From Diplolepis rosae (lineage: Eukaryota > Arthropoda > Insecta > Hymenoptera > Diplolepididae): a DNA stretch of 64,000 nucleotides. Made by a program: the position numbers and the translations under genes. The notes under the pieces are model-generated. The model saw nothing but the letters and a program-made list of their open reading frames with translations, was not told where the DNA came from and did not search any database. Shown here piece after piece: positions 21,086-33,440 of the stretch (the stretch's first letter is position 1; each line of letters starts with the position of its first letter). The stretch covers positions 15,546,501 to 15,610,500 of the forward strand of contig JAPYXD010000701.1 of NCBI GenBank assembly GCA_030998225.1. The letters are read 5' to 3'.

Positions 21086-22114
21086 TAATAGCCATGAAAA
21101 AAAGAATAAATACTTGAATGCACTTCTTAATTGTTCAAACACATTAAGTATTTTCCCATCGAAAAATTTCCAGCTTACTAGGGATAATTATTATTGCACT
21201 TTAATTTTTTATAAATTTCCATTTCTTTCTTGGAATTATAATTATAAAATAAAACACATATTCCCAGAGGAAATTTCTCTGTTCAAATATTTAAAATATT
21301 TTCGTTCCTCGTTGAAGTTAAATTACTGTTGCAAGTTTGATTAAACTTCTTTCATTAATCACTTGAGTATGTACATTCCTTTATCTAGTAATATATTTCC
21401 TAAAAATCCAAGGAATAATATGCTATTGACCATTTTTTGAGTGGCTTTTCTTACCTGACGGTATAGTATTCGAAGAAGGCAACGAGTATTTCCAAAGATC
21501 TTGAGACCGCAGCCCACATAGTAGTTGAGGAATCCAGTTTGCTAGAATCTTTTACTACTTAATTCTAAATCATCCTCTTTAATTTAAAAGTCAACCATTT
21601 GATGGATTCGATAAATACCATGATCACTCCACGCTTTGAATCTAAACTGAAAATCAGGGTTTGAACTTATTGGCTGTAAAGTTCAAATAGTTCCATGTGT
21701 GCAGAAGATCGAGCGATAATGTCATTGTGTGAGCGACTCTGAGTCAATTCCTGACAATTCAAACAGTTTGGTGAAACTACTTCAGTTCTATTGCTACACA
21801 TATATTCTCTAACAATTCAATCTCCCAGTTTTTCTATTATTAATCGTAGATCAGCAATCTTAGATTTTTTCCAGCCTCGCACATTCAACTTTAAAAGTGT
21901 CAGTGACAGTCCAATAAAAAAATTGGCTCCGATTGGTAAACATTCCTCAGAAAATACTCTGAATCAAATTGAATGTTTTTCATAATTCTCGTCTAATGAC
22001 AAAAAAATTCTTTTGATAAAGGGTTTTAAAATAACATAAAAAAACTGTTAAGGTGTAAAAATGAACATTTTTTGTATTTTTAATCTTTCACTTCAGAGAG
22101 AATCTACCGAAAAT
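21086..22114. other. Stretch without recognised features
   Basis: AT-rich; short ORFs only. No terminal repeats seen. Confidence 0.4.
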
Positions 22115-22265
22115 CAGTGGCATTTCACTATAAAACAGTGAAATTGTCACTCGATTCGATCAGTAAAATTTGTTATATCGATTAGGTTTTACTGATCAAC
22201 TTCAATAAAAATGTCACTGTTTTGCAGTGAAATACGACCGGTTGTCAGTAGAATTTTTATTGAAA
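22115..22265. repeat. Imperfect inverted repeat
   Basis: ATTTCACTATAAAACAGTGA (22124) and TCACTGTTTTGCAGTGAAAT (22214) face each other around an AT-rich centre. It is a probable small foldback relic. Confidence 0.5.
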
Positions 22266-23158
22266 TTTAAATTTCAGTTTTACTCAATATTCAGCCTCTT
22301 AATGTGGTTTTCCCCTTAATTGAATACTAGAAATAAAATTCAACTAAAAAAAAATATTTCAGTCCAGCTCTAGTACTCAGGTTTTAGTGTCAATGTGCAC
22401 AAAGACTTAAAGCTCGAGAAACAAAAAAATACCCTTAAAATTTACTCATTCCAAAGCCTAAACAACATCTTAATTTTTTGTTTTAACATATAAGAATAAA
22501 ATAAAGTTTGATTTAAGTCTGAAATACTTTTAAAATTATTCTAAATTATTTTTGATCTAATAAATATTAAAACTGCAAATTTATCGAATGGATTATTACC
22601 GTGAATTGTGAGATAAAGTTCATTTGCAAGAAAAGATTTTTTATTTGGGTACGAAATTGAGAAGTCAAAAATAAAAAATTAATGTAGAAAATACAGAATT
22701 CGGACCACTTGCACTTTTGAAAAATCGTAACTTTTAACATAAAAATAAAATGTCCGATAATTAGCATAAACTGTATTTCAAACTACTTTCTGATATGAAT
22801 AGTCCGCTTATGTGAGTCAAAAAAGCAAAGCATATAATTTAAGGGCATGTGAAGCTTAGGTAACTAGCAAATTTCATTGATTTTAGGTTTCGAGATGCTT
22901 ATGACCAAAATACATGAAATCCTGTCTGAAAAATTTAGGAAATGGTAAAGAAGATATAAAATGGTGTGGATAGACTACTTGTTTGGAAAGTGGAAAAAAG
23001 TTCAATTTTAGCAAAATCTATCAGAAATAGCTATTTGTTTTACTAGTGGGGAAAACGAGCAATTGCCAATGAGTGTGAAGTTTGCAACACGAGCCGAAGG
23101 CAAGTGCTGCAATTATACGAAATGACAATAACTTGTTTCCCAGGAGTGAAACACATTA
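22266..23158. other. Stretch without recognised features
   Basis: AT-rich. A short GC-richer patch at 23045-23150 adjoins the repeat that follows. Confidence 0.4.
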
Positions 23159-23486
23159 TTTTATGTGCCTCAGCCGCGGAAACTCGTTTTTCCGTTACAG
23201 CTGAGAGTAAAGCAATGTTGTATATTCCGTTACAGAGGAATACAATGTAGAAATTGAACTGCGCATGCGCATTATAGTCTTACAGCGGAACGCAATCTAT
23301 TTCTTATTCTTCTTTTTCTTCGTACAGCGTTAGCACCTTACTGGCAAAGCCTTGTACATTTGAACTGCGCATGCTCTATTACAACACGCTACTACTACAC
23401 AAGATGGATAAAATCGATCTTCTGCGAGCATTGTCGCTCGTCGCGCAATAACCCTCATTGTACGCCTAGGAAGGTAATATACTATT
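23159..23486. repeat. TATGTGCCTCAGCCG repeat, copy 2
   Basis: Nearly identical to copy 1 for its first ~150 bases. It contains the palindrome CTGCGCATGCGCAT, then jumps to TGCGAGCATTGTCGCTCGTC and ends with GTAATATACTATTT. The middle of copy 1 is missing. Confidence 0.72.
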
Positions 23487-24024
23487 TCCCAACACGTCTA
23501 TAACAATTTTACTTTCACCGTCTGTTGTGGAAGGGAAAATGGCTATTTCCCCCAAGAATGGAGAAAGTATCAACAGTTGTGAAATCAGCCATTTTCCCCT
23601 CTGAAAACAGACGTTGAATGTACAATTTTCACTAGACGTGTCGGGAAAAATATATTTTTTTATTAAAACAAAAAGTAGTCTATCTACGTCCGTTTCCATT
23701 TTCTCTGACATTTTCTGAATTTTGAAAACAAAACTTTGTGTGTTTTGGACATAAACATGTCCTTGAGGAGCTATACCAGTGTGACACTTTCAAAAAATCG
23801 ATTTTTTTTGTACCTTTTTCAACAGTCTATTGTATGGGCCAGGTATAGCTAATTGAAAGTTTTTATGGTAAATATCATTCTATCTTGCAAAAATCGATAG
23901 TTACATCTTTAAATGCGTTTTTCTCGAAATGAAATTTTTCAAATTTGCTGACATTGTAACTTAAAAAGCAATTATCCGATTGACTTGAAATTTTTACTGA
24001 GTACTATTGAATTTATTTACTCTA

Positions 24025-24954
24025 CACAGTGTGTCCCAAAAATAATCGAACTTTTTGGATATAGAATAAGATACACATTATTTTATCTTTGAAAGTTATT
24101 ATTTATTCAAAATAGGTTCCATTAGACTTAATACAACGTTTAGAACGATCAACCAATTTATCCATAGACTTTTTAAACTCGGTTTTTGAGATGTTGTTTA
24201 GCACCTGTGTCACAGCTGATTGAATGGTTGGAACGTCATCGTAAAAAGCTCCTTTCATTGCAGTTTTTAGTTTTGGGAACAGAAAATGGTCACACGGTGA
24301 TAGATCAGGCGAATACGGAGAGTAGTCCATGACACAAATCTGTTTTTTCATCAAAAATTCGTTGACTTTTTAGGTCTTGTGAGGTGGTGCATTTAACTGA
24401 AGTGAAAAAAAACGTGCACAGACCTTTCTTTTACCCAAATATTCAGTTAAAATTCTTCAACTAGTGTTTTTACTCGTATTTAATTCCTCAGCCAACATTC
24501 TCGTAGTAAAATTTGCATCGATACCAATGATTTCACGGACTTTTTCCACCAATTCAGCACGATTACTAACTTCTGGACGACCTGGCATTAGGTCGTCATT
24601 TAAATTCTCATGACCATTTTTAAATCGTGTAAACCACGTATAAACTTGAGTACGACTCATACAATCATCACCATAAACTTTTTTCATCAATTCGTATATC
24701 TCAGCGAATTTTTTTTCAAGTTTAACACAAAATTTTATATTTGCTCTTTGTTCCATTTTTGTTTTGTAACATTAGCACACTTTTTCTTTTATGGAAATGG
24801 CTGTAACTTTCACATCTGTCATCCGATTTACATGAATTTAGGTGCGTTTGGAAGAGGATGAATGTATCTTTTTAATGCTGCAAATTTTCAATAGATGGCG
24901 CTGCATGTTGTATGATTTTAATATAAAGTTCGGTTATTTTTGGGACACACTGTG
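24025..24954 (-). mobile_element. Mariner deletion derivative, 930 bp
   Basis: Inverted termini CACAGTGTGTCCCAAAAATA at both ends; TA duplication (24023-24024, 24955-24956). It is inserted in the TTAA-type element. Confidence 0.92.
24103..24756 (-). pseudogene. Mariner transposase with central deletion
   Basis: Starts MEQRANIKFCVKLEKKFAEI, with TWFTRFKNGHENLNDD and PGRPEVSNRAELVEKVREII, then the second HTH (RMLAEELNTSKNTS, one stop), then RKVCARF. It resumes as NAPPHKT, stop, KVNEFLMKKQ and YSPYSPDLSPCDHFLFPKLK, and ends SNGTYFE. The first catalytic block and the aspartate of the second are missing. Confidence 0.87.
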
Positions 24955-25392
24955 TACAATGACGTAGGATATTTTTGATTGGATGAAAATTGACGATTTG
25001 GCATTGAAAAAACGACCACTTTATAGGGTAGAAAACAGACTTTTTTTTCCATAACTACCGAATTTTGTTAGATTTTGATATTTTTCGAAAATCCTACGTC
25101 ATTGTACAGGAAATACCTTCCAGTTCAACGACATTTTTTCCTTTTTCGGTTTCAGCTGATCAATCGGCCGAAATCATGTCAGCAGTGGAGGAACTTTTTT
25201 TTTTTGTGTCTACGAAGGCAGCGCATAAGTCGCTTGGATCTGAATATTTTTCTATAAAAAATTATGTAATATAGGTCAAATATAGCCAAGTATGTTCTTA
25301 ATTTTCTGAAACATTTAATTGAGTACTTTTCTTCCAAAAAATTCCCGAAAATCACCCAAATTTTCAGCGTTCACACTGGTATAGCCCCTTAA

Positions 25393-26100
25393 GGGGCACA
25401 ACTAGTTTGACTGTCTGAAAAAAGGTGATTTTTGTGAATTTAAAAAAAAAAGTATTGTATCGAATGTTTTAAAATTTTGCAGGTATATTTATGCATAAAT
25501 AATGAATACAAAGTAATGTTTTCAAATGAAAATATTCGACTTTCAGCAAGTTATAGTCTTCAAAAAAAAAAAGTTCTCACACTGCTGCAGTGATTGTAGC
25601 CTTCACAGTGCCTGAAATCAAGAAAACCAAAAATTTCATTAAACTAAAATATATATTTCCTATACAATGACCGACGATTGTAAAAAAAAAATTCAAATGC
25701 CAAAAAATGGCAGATTTTTGAAAACAAAATTAAAATTTTGCTCAAAAACCTGATGGTTTTTGGCCTGGCAAAATTATATTTTTCATCGAATCATAAAACT
25801 CGAGGGTGATTGTATGGAAAAACAGATACAAAATAAGCTTAAAAATGACCCAATTCGATCGGATGATTTTTTATAGAGTTAGAGCTGCAGCAAATTTGAA
25901 AAATGTAGTTTTGAGAAAAACGCATTTAAAAATAAAAGTACTGATTTCGTTGTTATAAATTTTTAAATATCATACCTAGAGCTAATCTCCTATTCCAGGC
26001 CCATACAGTTTATCTTCCTCTTCTTCGAAAAGCGGCTGCTGGGCTGTTAAAAAATGCAAAAAAAATCGAAATTTTAAAAATTTCAAACTAGTTGTGCACC
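25393..26100. mobile_element. 708-bp TTAA-flanked MITE, GGGGCACAACTAG ends
   Basis: The left end GGGGCACAACTAGTTTGA pairs with the right end TCAAACTAGTTGTGCACC; TTAA lies at 25389-25392 and 26101-26104. Internally, a minus-strand segment (TGTATGGGCC, AAATGCGTTTTTCTC, CAAATTTGCTG, ATCCGAT) parallels the plus strand of the neighbour at 23767, so the two are diverged relatives in opposite orientation. They share the TTAA between them. Confidence 0.82.
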
Positions 26101-26104
26101 TTAA

Positions 26105-27136
26105 GGGGAGCTCCAGATAAATCTCTCAACTTTCTTTTTTCCGTTTTATATACATATTTAATATATGTTGATATGAATTTTGAAAAATATTCTCTTCGTC
26201 ACGTGTCTATCAGTCTCAGAGCTCAAAATGGAATTCCTTGAACTAGAAAGAATTAACGAAATCCAGACCCAGCTCATAAAATTTGCATTTGAATCCATTA
26301 AATCAAAGCAAAATCAACCTTATTCGTTGAAACACTTAAACAAATAAGAATTTTACGATGCCAAGAACCGTGAAAGGAATCAATCTACTGAAAACGAACA
26401 ATGTAAGGAAATTCTAATGTAAAAGAATAGGCACAGCTTGCCAATTCATTTTAGCATCTGCCTGCTTTCTCGTATGAGAAACATAAGTAGAGTCAGCAAA
26501 ATAAGAAAGAACTGCGAAAAAGAGTTTCTATAAACATGAAGCAAGTAAAGATAGACAAACTTGTTAACTTTTACCAAATGAGACTGGATGCTTTATTCAA
26601 AGCATCTTTAATTTTGTATTAAATTTTTCATCAAAAATTTGAAAGAACTGAATGAAAAAAATAATAATCAAAGCATTGAAAGTATATAAAGTAATGTCCC
26701 TTTAGAACCATAACTATTCATGAAATTAATTTGAATATCCATAATCTCGAATGTCAGCAGAAAACTTAGAAAGTTTTGAAACTCGCAAAATATTAAAAAA
26801 CTAAGTAAGAAATATGTCAAGGACTCAGGATTCTTTAGCGCTTCGAGAAGTACGAAACTTTCTCTTGTCAAAAGCAGCATCACTGGTCGGAAATCTAATT
26901 TCCTACGACCTGTACATCCGGAAAGCGACAGTTCGAATACCAATACTGAAATTCTCCTTGAAATGTGCAATAGAAGTTATAAAAGACGAAACTATCGGAA
27001 AACCCACTAATAAAAAAGATACATAAGTAAATCGTTACACACCTTATCAGGATAATTATATATTCAAATTACATTGCAAGAAGAATTCATCCCGTGATTA
27101 AGTATAAAAAAAACCAAAATTGAAAGATTCGGAGAA
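26105..27136. other. Stretch without recognised features
   Basis: A 70-codon plus-strand frame at 26814-27026 is somewhat GC-richer and open in two frames, but no similarity is recognised. Confidence 0.4.
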
Positions 27137-27531
27137 GAATTTAATCCGAGTGAATCTAATCCATTCCGAAATCTGTTTCCGAATCATTCCTGATCAATCA
27201 GGACAATTTTTCGAATCTCGCTTGATTCAAATTGGTAGAAAATAAATTCGACTTAATCCATTTCACTCCTGTTCAATCCAAGACTTCAATCCGAAAGGAA
27301 TCCGAAATAGCATTTATCCACATGAAATTTTCAATCTGAACCATTCTGATCTCGGATTTATTGAGATAGAAAACTTTGTTCAAATTTATTAGGACTGAAG
27401 TCTTGGATTGAATTGGATTGAGTTGGACATTATTTGTAACCAACTTGCATCCGAAACTCAGAAAATTTTTCAGATTGGTTCGTCAATAGATTTTGGAATA
27501 GCTCTCAATTTACTCGGATTGAATTTACAAT
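27137..27531. mobile_element. ~395-bp foldback element rich in AATCC/GGATT
   Basis: The left AATTTAATCCGAGTGAA and right TTTACTCGGATTGAATTT ends are inverted. An inner pair, TTCAATCCAAGACTTCAATC and GACTGAAGTCTTGGATTGAA, lies around 27270-27300 and 27395-27420. Confidence 0.65.
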
Positions 27532-27868
27532 AAAATACAATAAATTTTAGTAAACCGCAATACTAACGTCCAAAAGAAAAACACGGAAAGTGTGGCTTAC
27601 TACAGCAAAATAATATGAGAGTTCTAATTTTTTGTAGTAATCAGTAATTTATTTTTGAATTTCCAAATTAAATTTTGTAATGATAACAAATATTTACATT
27701 TTTTCTTAGCGATCTATCGTAATCTGTAGAAAATTACAATAAAGTTCACAAGTAAATAGATTTTTTTTCAAAATTTAAAGAATTTTACCAAATTCACGAA
27801 GAAATTACATAATTTTACAAAAAATCCAAATTGTGATTTATTGTAATATATTGTATTTTATTAGAAAG
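27532..27868. repeat. AT-rich foldback repeat
   Basis: ACAATAAAATACAATAAATT near 27530 faces TTGTAATATATTGTATTTTA near 27840. Low sequence complexity reduces confidence. Confidence 0.45.
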
Positions 27869-29702
27869 TGTTTCCATCAGGGTTGAATTGAAATTATATA
27901 AACACAAATTCCATTATACATATATTAACACATCCCATCAGATTTTATTCTAATACTTTTGTTGATTTAAATCACTTTAGAGTTAATTAAAATTATGAGA
28001 TCCCACGAACTACAATCCGAAGCTTGTAAAACGTTATTTTCTCATCCGGAAATTTCATTTCTTTCTCTGGGAATGCGTTTCCGTCTACGATACCTAAGAG
28101 CTCAGCATCTCATTGCATGTGTTGGAAAATTGAACATTGTACCGCCTTCATCTGACTTGAATTTGCAAACGATCAAAATATAATCTACCGCTTTTATTTA
28201 TTACCAAGTATTGACTTTTTATTTCTGATCGGTTGGATTAGAACAAACATAAAAACTTATGAATCAAAACTTTAAGAAATAATAAATCCATGGATTCCTT
28301 ATAATTAGAATAATAAATCTGTTAATTATTAGCAAATAGAAATAGAAATGATAAATAATAATTAATGCATTTATTAGACTTATTATAAGACTTAATATTA
28401 AAATAAAATGTTCCTTTTCATATCCAATTGAGAGTTTTGGTTATAAAATGTCTCGTAATATTTAGATGATATTTCTCTATAAAAGATTTCGGAAACTTTA
28501 TACTAAAAGCTTTCATTTGCTTGTCATTTACAAGAACCAATGTTATCGAAACTTTTGTTTCTCATCCAAAAACCTCCCTTCTAAATGTATATCGTGTTTC
28601 ACTTACACCTGAAGTCAAAAGCACCTTAATTGAAATTGTGCGAAATTTCTCATTATTATTATTATTCTCTACTATAAAATAATTTCGCAAGTTTGTTGAA
28701 ATTCCATATGAAATTTCCTCGTCTCACTTGATTTTAATTGAGCAATTAAAGTGACAGTCTTGAGTTAAATTATTTGAGAAGCACAAGACACATTCCAAAA
28801 CTTTTTATGAAACATTTCTATCGTTAGAATTTAAATCCATAAAATTAATGAAATCGTGTATAATAAACGAATAATTCCATTTTAGTCTTTATACATCTGT
28901 ACTTTTTATCAAACTTTAATTAATTCTAATTACATTTTTTTAAATTAAGAATAAATTTTAGAGAATTTTTGTGTAATTTCAAGATTTGTAAAATAGTAGT
29001 TAGGATTTCAGAAATATTTTTTAAAACTTGCAGAAGATCCATCAAATAATTCTATTCTGTAAAAAGTTCGACAGGCCAAATTATATTTCAACAACTTTAC
29101 AAAAATATGCGTGTCAACCTAAAAATTTCCAAAAAGCTATTTAAAAATAAAAATTCTTTACAGAAAATTTAAAGGGTGGCACAGAAAATATCAATAAGCG
29201 TCAAATTTAACAAATCAGATTGTTTGGTCGAATAATCTTAAAAGTTCAATTACATATTTTGACCGAATTAATCAATGTTAAATCAGATAAATAAATCAAT
29301 AAATTATCAAGTTCCAGATACAACTATCAGAATATTCAACAATTTGTAACTAAAAACTAAGAAATTGCTTCTTAAATATATGAAAAGTAACTGAATTTTC
29401 TAAAATTCTATCTTAATTTTATGAAAATTTAACTGAATAAAACTCCAGTCATGTGTTTCGGGAAATGACGATAGAAATTTCTAACAGTGTACTATTCATA
29501 CAAATTTTGCCTTCACTTCGAAGGCATCATCAGAGCATAATAAATTATACTATATCAAAGCATCAGTAATCATGTTATCTTATATTCCACGATACTTCGA
29601 ACCGAAAAATCGTTTTATCTCATGACATGATATTTCGGACGTGATTGAGAACATGTATCTTTTTTGACCGTTTAAATAGAGTTTTTTTATAAAGCATTAA
29701 AT
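27869..29702. other. 1.8-kb stretch without recognised features
   Basis: AT-rich; a 62-codon frame at 27995-28183 is GC-richer than its surroundings, without recognised similarity. CCTTCACTTCGAAGGCATCA near 29511 is a small hairpin. Confidence 0.4.
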
Positions 29703-29905
29703 ATGGTGAATGAAAGTGAACATTTTTGTCATGTGTTATTTTTTGATTTCCGTAAGGGTAAGAATACAGTAAAAGCGAGAACGAAGTTGTGTGCAGTTTA
29801 CGGGGACGTATTGAGTGTCCGCCAGTGTCAGAAATGGTTTTCAAAATTTCGTTCCGGTAATTTTGATTTGGAAGATGCACCACATCCAGATCGACCGATT
29901 AAGGA
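29703..29905 (+). pseudogene. Mariner transposase N-terminus (vertumnana-like)
   Basis: The frame MVNESEHFCHVLFFDFRKGK, CAVYGDVLSVRQCQKWFSKF, RSGNFDLEDAPHPDRP matches the first HTH of mariners beginning with an FRHV/FRHI block. It is interrupted at about 29913 by another mariner terminus. Later parts of probably the same gene are at 32090-32345 and 33575-33714. Confidence 0.8.
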
Positions 29906-29913
29906 GGGATATA

Positions 29914-30275
29914 TCAGGTGTACAAATAAGTTTCCGCCGTTTGACAAAACTTCGCGTCACCAGTAAGTTTTGGTTGAAATTGACATATGGAAAACGTTAC
30001 TGTAGTAAGGTAGGAAATCGGTCAACAACATAACCTGGAAATATTAGTGAATTTTTATCAGTATAATATATTCTTTTGTGTGCGAAAATGTCGAGTTTTG
30101 AGCTGAATAGGCGTCATTTGTAGGGACTTTCCATTTACTTCTTCAATTTGAAGAAATCTGCAGCTGAGGCGCATCGATTGCTTGTAGAAACATATGATGA
30201 GGCTGCCTTAAGTGAGAGAAGTTTTTGTGAATGGTTTCAAATTTTTAAGAACGGTGAATTTGACATCGAAGACCC
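29914..30275 (+). mobile_element. 5' part of a Mos1-like mariner, nested
   Basis: The terminus TCAGGTGTACAAATAAGTTT after a TA resembles Mos1-group TIRs. The coding part reads MSSFELNRRHL, stop, then FFNLKKSAAEAHRLLVETYD, FCEWFQIFKNGEFDIEDP, and stops where O-family sequence begins. The rest of this element was not found. Confidence 0.75.
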
Positions 30276-30829
30276 GGTAGTCGACTGTCAAATACCAGCG
30301 TTTGTACAATGTTGGATGTACAACAGGCCCAACCTTATATCGACTGTGGAAAAAGTAATTTACCGACAGTGGATGTACAAGGTCTATCCAGTCTCTATTC
30401 AGCCCCAGTAGTCGACTGTAAAATACCAGCGTTTATACAATGTTGGATTAACAAAAGGCCCTACCTTCTTCCAACTTTGGAAAAAGTTATTTTCCGACAG
30501 TAAATGTACAAGGTCCACCCAGTGTCTAATCGACTCTGATAATTAACACTGTAAAATACCAATGTTTGTACAAAGTTGATTCGACACTGGTACACTCTAA
30601 AAAAAGTCCATTGATAGTGAAGTTAGGTTCCTTTCAGAATGGATCCATTGAAATTAAGCAGATTTCTTTTTGTCTAGCAATAGAATCATTTTACCAATAT
30701 TGATACAACGTTGGAAACTGGCGTTGTACCAACGGAGTACATCGTTATCATTTTGACTGTCCGCCGACAGTCGGAAGTTGGTATCCAACGTTGGATCGAC
30801 GTTGGTCCGATTGTTGATTTCTGCTTGGG
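30276..30829 (+). mobile_element. O-family element, copy O1 (left-truncated)
   Basis: Ends GATTTCTGCTTGGG. It contains two tandem copies of a module beginning GTCGACTGTAAAATACCAGC and a truncated inner MITE starting CACTCTAAAAAAAG at 30593. The right part is dense in palindromes (CCAACGTTGG, CGACTGTCGG types). The left CCCAAGCAGAAAT end is absent. Confidence 0.72.
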
Positions 30830-30962
30830 TATATACTCCCTCAGAGCAGATGACATCAAAATGAAGACACTCATTCGAAACTCCTCGGATTTGTTTCAAA
30901 GCTCAATACTTGGGTTCCTCACACATTGAAGGAAACTTACTTGGTTCGACGCATTACCATTT

Positions 30963-32001
30963 CCCAAGCAGAAATTAACAATCGGACCAACGTCGATCCA
31001 ACGTTGGGTACCAACTTCCGACTGTCGAAATCTGACTGTCGGCGGACAGTCAAAATGATAACGATGTACTGCGTTGGTACAATACCAGTTTCCAACGTTG
31101 TATCAATACTGGTAACCAACATATTTTCAATGCTGGCTGTCAACATTTCGAAAATACTGGTTATATACTTTTATCATTAAATCCATGTTTTACGTTCAAA
31201 GACATATTCTAAAGAAGACTACACTCTAAAAACAGACTATTGACTCTCAAATGATTCCCTTCACTATTAACGGATTTTCTATTCAAAATTGGCATGAGAG
31301 GAAATCTTTTATCGTTTCAAATGCTAACCTTTTACTGTCCAAGTATTTCCTTTGGTCTTGAAATGAAATAAATACTTTTTCGCACAAAAAAAAATAATTT
31401 CGAGGATAAACGAAAACAAATTGTATGATATAACCTATCTAATATAAATAATAGAAATGTACACGAGCCCAACTTTGACAAATGCCAATATTAAATAGGT
31501 TATCATCAATACTACAATAACAGTAAAACGATTCTGTTGATAGACAAAAGAAATCTGCTTAATTTCAATGGATGCATTCTGAAAGGAACCTAACTTCACT
31601 ATCAATAGACATTTTTTAGAGTGTACCAGTGTCGAATCGACTTTGTACAAACACTGGTAGTTTACAGTGTTAATTATCAGGGTAGATTAGACACTGGGTG
31701 GACCTTGTACATTTACTGTCGAAAAATTACTTTTCCCACAGTCGGAAGAAGGTTGGGCCTGTTGTACATCCAACATTGTACAAACGCTGGTATTTTATAG
31801 TCAACTACTGGGTCTGAATAGACATTGGCTAGACCTCGTACATCCACTATCGGTAAATTACTTTTTCCACAGTCGGAATAAGGTCGGGCCAATTGTTTCC
31901 CAATATGGTACCAACGCTGGTAATCAACAGTCGATCTCCTACATCGGACTAACATTTAACCGATCGTCACAGTCGGCAGAGTGTCATGATTTTTGCTTGG
32001 G
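30963..32001 (-). mobile_element. O-family element, copy O2, 1039 bp
   Basis: Starts CCCAAGCAGAAATTAAC and ends TGATTTTTGCTTGGG. It is inverted relative to O1 and carries the complete inner MITE at 31222-31623. The right part repeats the GTACATCCAACATTGTAC and CCGACTGTGG modules. No transposase frame. Confidence 0.82.
31222..31623 (-). mobile_element. Short CACTCTAAAAA MITE inside O2, 402 bp
   Basis: Inverted termini CACTCTAAAAAC and its partner TTTTTTAGAGTG, flanked by TA on both sides. Interior blocks (AAATCTGCTTAATTTCAATG, AGGTTATCATCAATA, TCCTTTGGTCTTGAAAT) are shared with the long 1.8-kb form. Confidence 0.85.
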
Positions 32002-32089
32002 TTGCGATTCACTCTTAAAACGGGAAGAAAATAATCCATTTTCAAAGCGAATCATAAATAGAGATAAAAATAGATTGTTAACAACAATA

Positions 32090-32345
32090 TTAAACGAAAA
32101 CAATCGTGGTTTAGGTGTATTACAAGTGTACTGTCGTCAGCTGGACGAATTGAACTCTGCAATCAAGTAAAAGCGACCAGAGTTAGTGAATAGGAAAGGT
32201 GTTGTATTCCAGCACGACAATGTCAGACTACACATAAGTTTGGTCACTTGCCAGGAATTTTTACAGTTCGGGTGGGATGCAGTGGTTAGAAAAAAGTAGT
32301 CATGTCTCACTCCAATCATTGGTCAACCCTGACGGTGGAGACGTT
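32090..32345 (+). pseudogene. Mariner transposase middle part (vertumnana-like)
   Basis: Reads QVYCRQLDELNSAIK, stop, KRPELVNRKGVVFQHDNVRL, HISLVTCQEFLQFGWDAVV. This is the second catalytic block (HDN) of the same mariner type as the fragment at 29703. O1 and O2 separate the two. Confidence 0.78.
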
Positions 32346-32565
32346 CCGAAAATGGTGTACTACTGCACCGCCTGCAATGACAGGTGCTAGGGTGTTTGAT
32401 ATTGACGTGATATTTCTATGAGAGGTCACCACTAATAACAAACGAATATCATTGTTAAGAAATTCCATCCTTCAAATCTCTTTTGTCAAAATTTGTAGCA
32501 AATCCATTCATTGGTTTACAAGTTATAGTATCTGAAAGCAACCAACCTCCGAATTTTTTTCAAGG

Positions 32566-33440
32566 ATGGGAAAAAGCGAATTTCATTTGTTGATTAAACA
32601 TTACGTTTTATATGGAAAAAGCTTATCAGAAACCAAGGCCAAGCTCGATAAATATTATTTGGGCTCTGTTCCGTCGTATGGAATGGTTCAGAAGTGGTTT
32701 TCTGAATTTCGTTGTGGTCATACGAGCACAGAAATCATACGAAGTGCAAGTCATCCAAATGAGATCACTACACCAGAAATGATCAATAAAATTCATCATA
32801 TTGTTTTGAATGACCCGAAAGTGAAAGTGCGTGAGATAGCTGAGATCGTATCCATCTTAACTAAGCATGTGGTCAATATTTTGCATACATATTTGTGCAA
32901 GCGAAAGCTCTGTGCAAGATGGGTGCCGCGATTCCTCACAATCGATCAAAAACGCATTGGTGTGACCACTTCGGAGCAAAATTTGGCCTATTTTAACCGC
33001 AATCCGAAAGATTTTTTGCGTCGATTTGTGGTGATGGATGAAACATGGATCCACTACTATACTCCGGAATCACGTGAAGAGTTAAACAGTGGGTTAAACC
33101 CAGTAAAAGTGCACCAAAGCGTCCGAAAATGAAACAATCGGCTGGGGAAGTTATGGCTAATGTTTTTTCGTATGCACATGGAGTAATCTTCATTGACTTC
33201 CTTGAGAAAGGAAGGAGGATTACTGGAACATATTATGCTGCATCATTGGATCTATTGGTTGACGAAATCAGGAAGAAACGGCCACATTTGAAGAAGAAAA
33301 AAAATCTTTTTCATTATGACAATGTACCATCTCACACATTGAACATTGCACAAGCAAAAAAGCATGAATTCGGTTTCGAATCGCTTCCGCATCCACCGTG
33401 TTTTCTAGACCTGGCCTTGAGCCTACACCCTAGAATATGA
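32566..33440 (+). pseudogene. Cecropia-like mariner transposase, nearly complete
   Basis: The best-preserved transposase in the window. MGKSEFHLLIKHYVLYGKSL, WFSEFRCGHTSTE, KVREIAEIVSILTKHVVNIL, KRKLCARWVPRFLTIDQKR, then the first catalytic block VVMDETWIHYYTPES, a frameshift near 33090, GVIFIDFLEKGRRITGTYYA, and the second block NLFHYDNVPSHTL. The third block is degraded (PPCFLDLALS) and the C-terminal quarter is missing. It sits inside the vertumnana-like mariner. TIRs were not resolved. Confidence 0.88.

Larger units (their letters stand above)
23767..25388. mobile_element. TTAA-flanked GGRGCTATACC element with a mariner inside
   Basis: The left end GGAGCTATACCAGTGTGA (after TTGA) is the reverse complement of the right end TCACACTGGTATAGCCCC (before TTAA 25389-25392, allowing small gaps). 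A complete mariner copy with its TA duplication occupies 24023-24956; removing it leaves about 690 bp, the same size as the elements at 25393 and 39033. TTAA duplication with purine-rich ends fits Kolobok or piggyBac-type elements. No own ORF. Confidence 0.75.
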
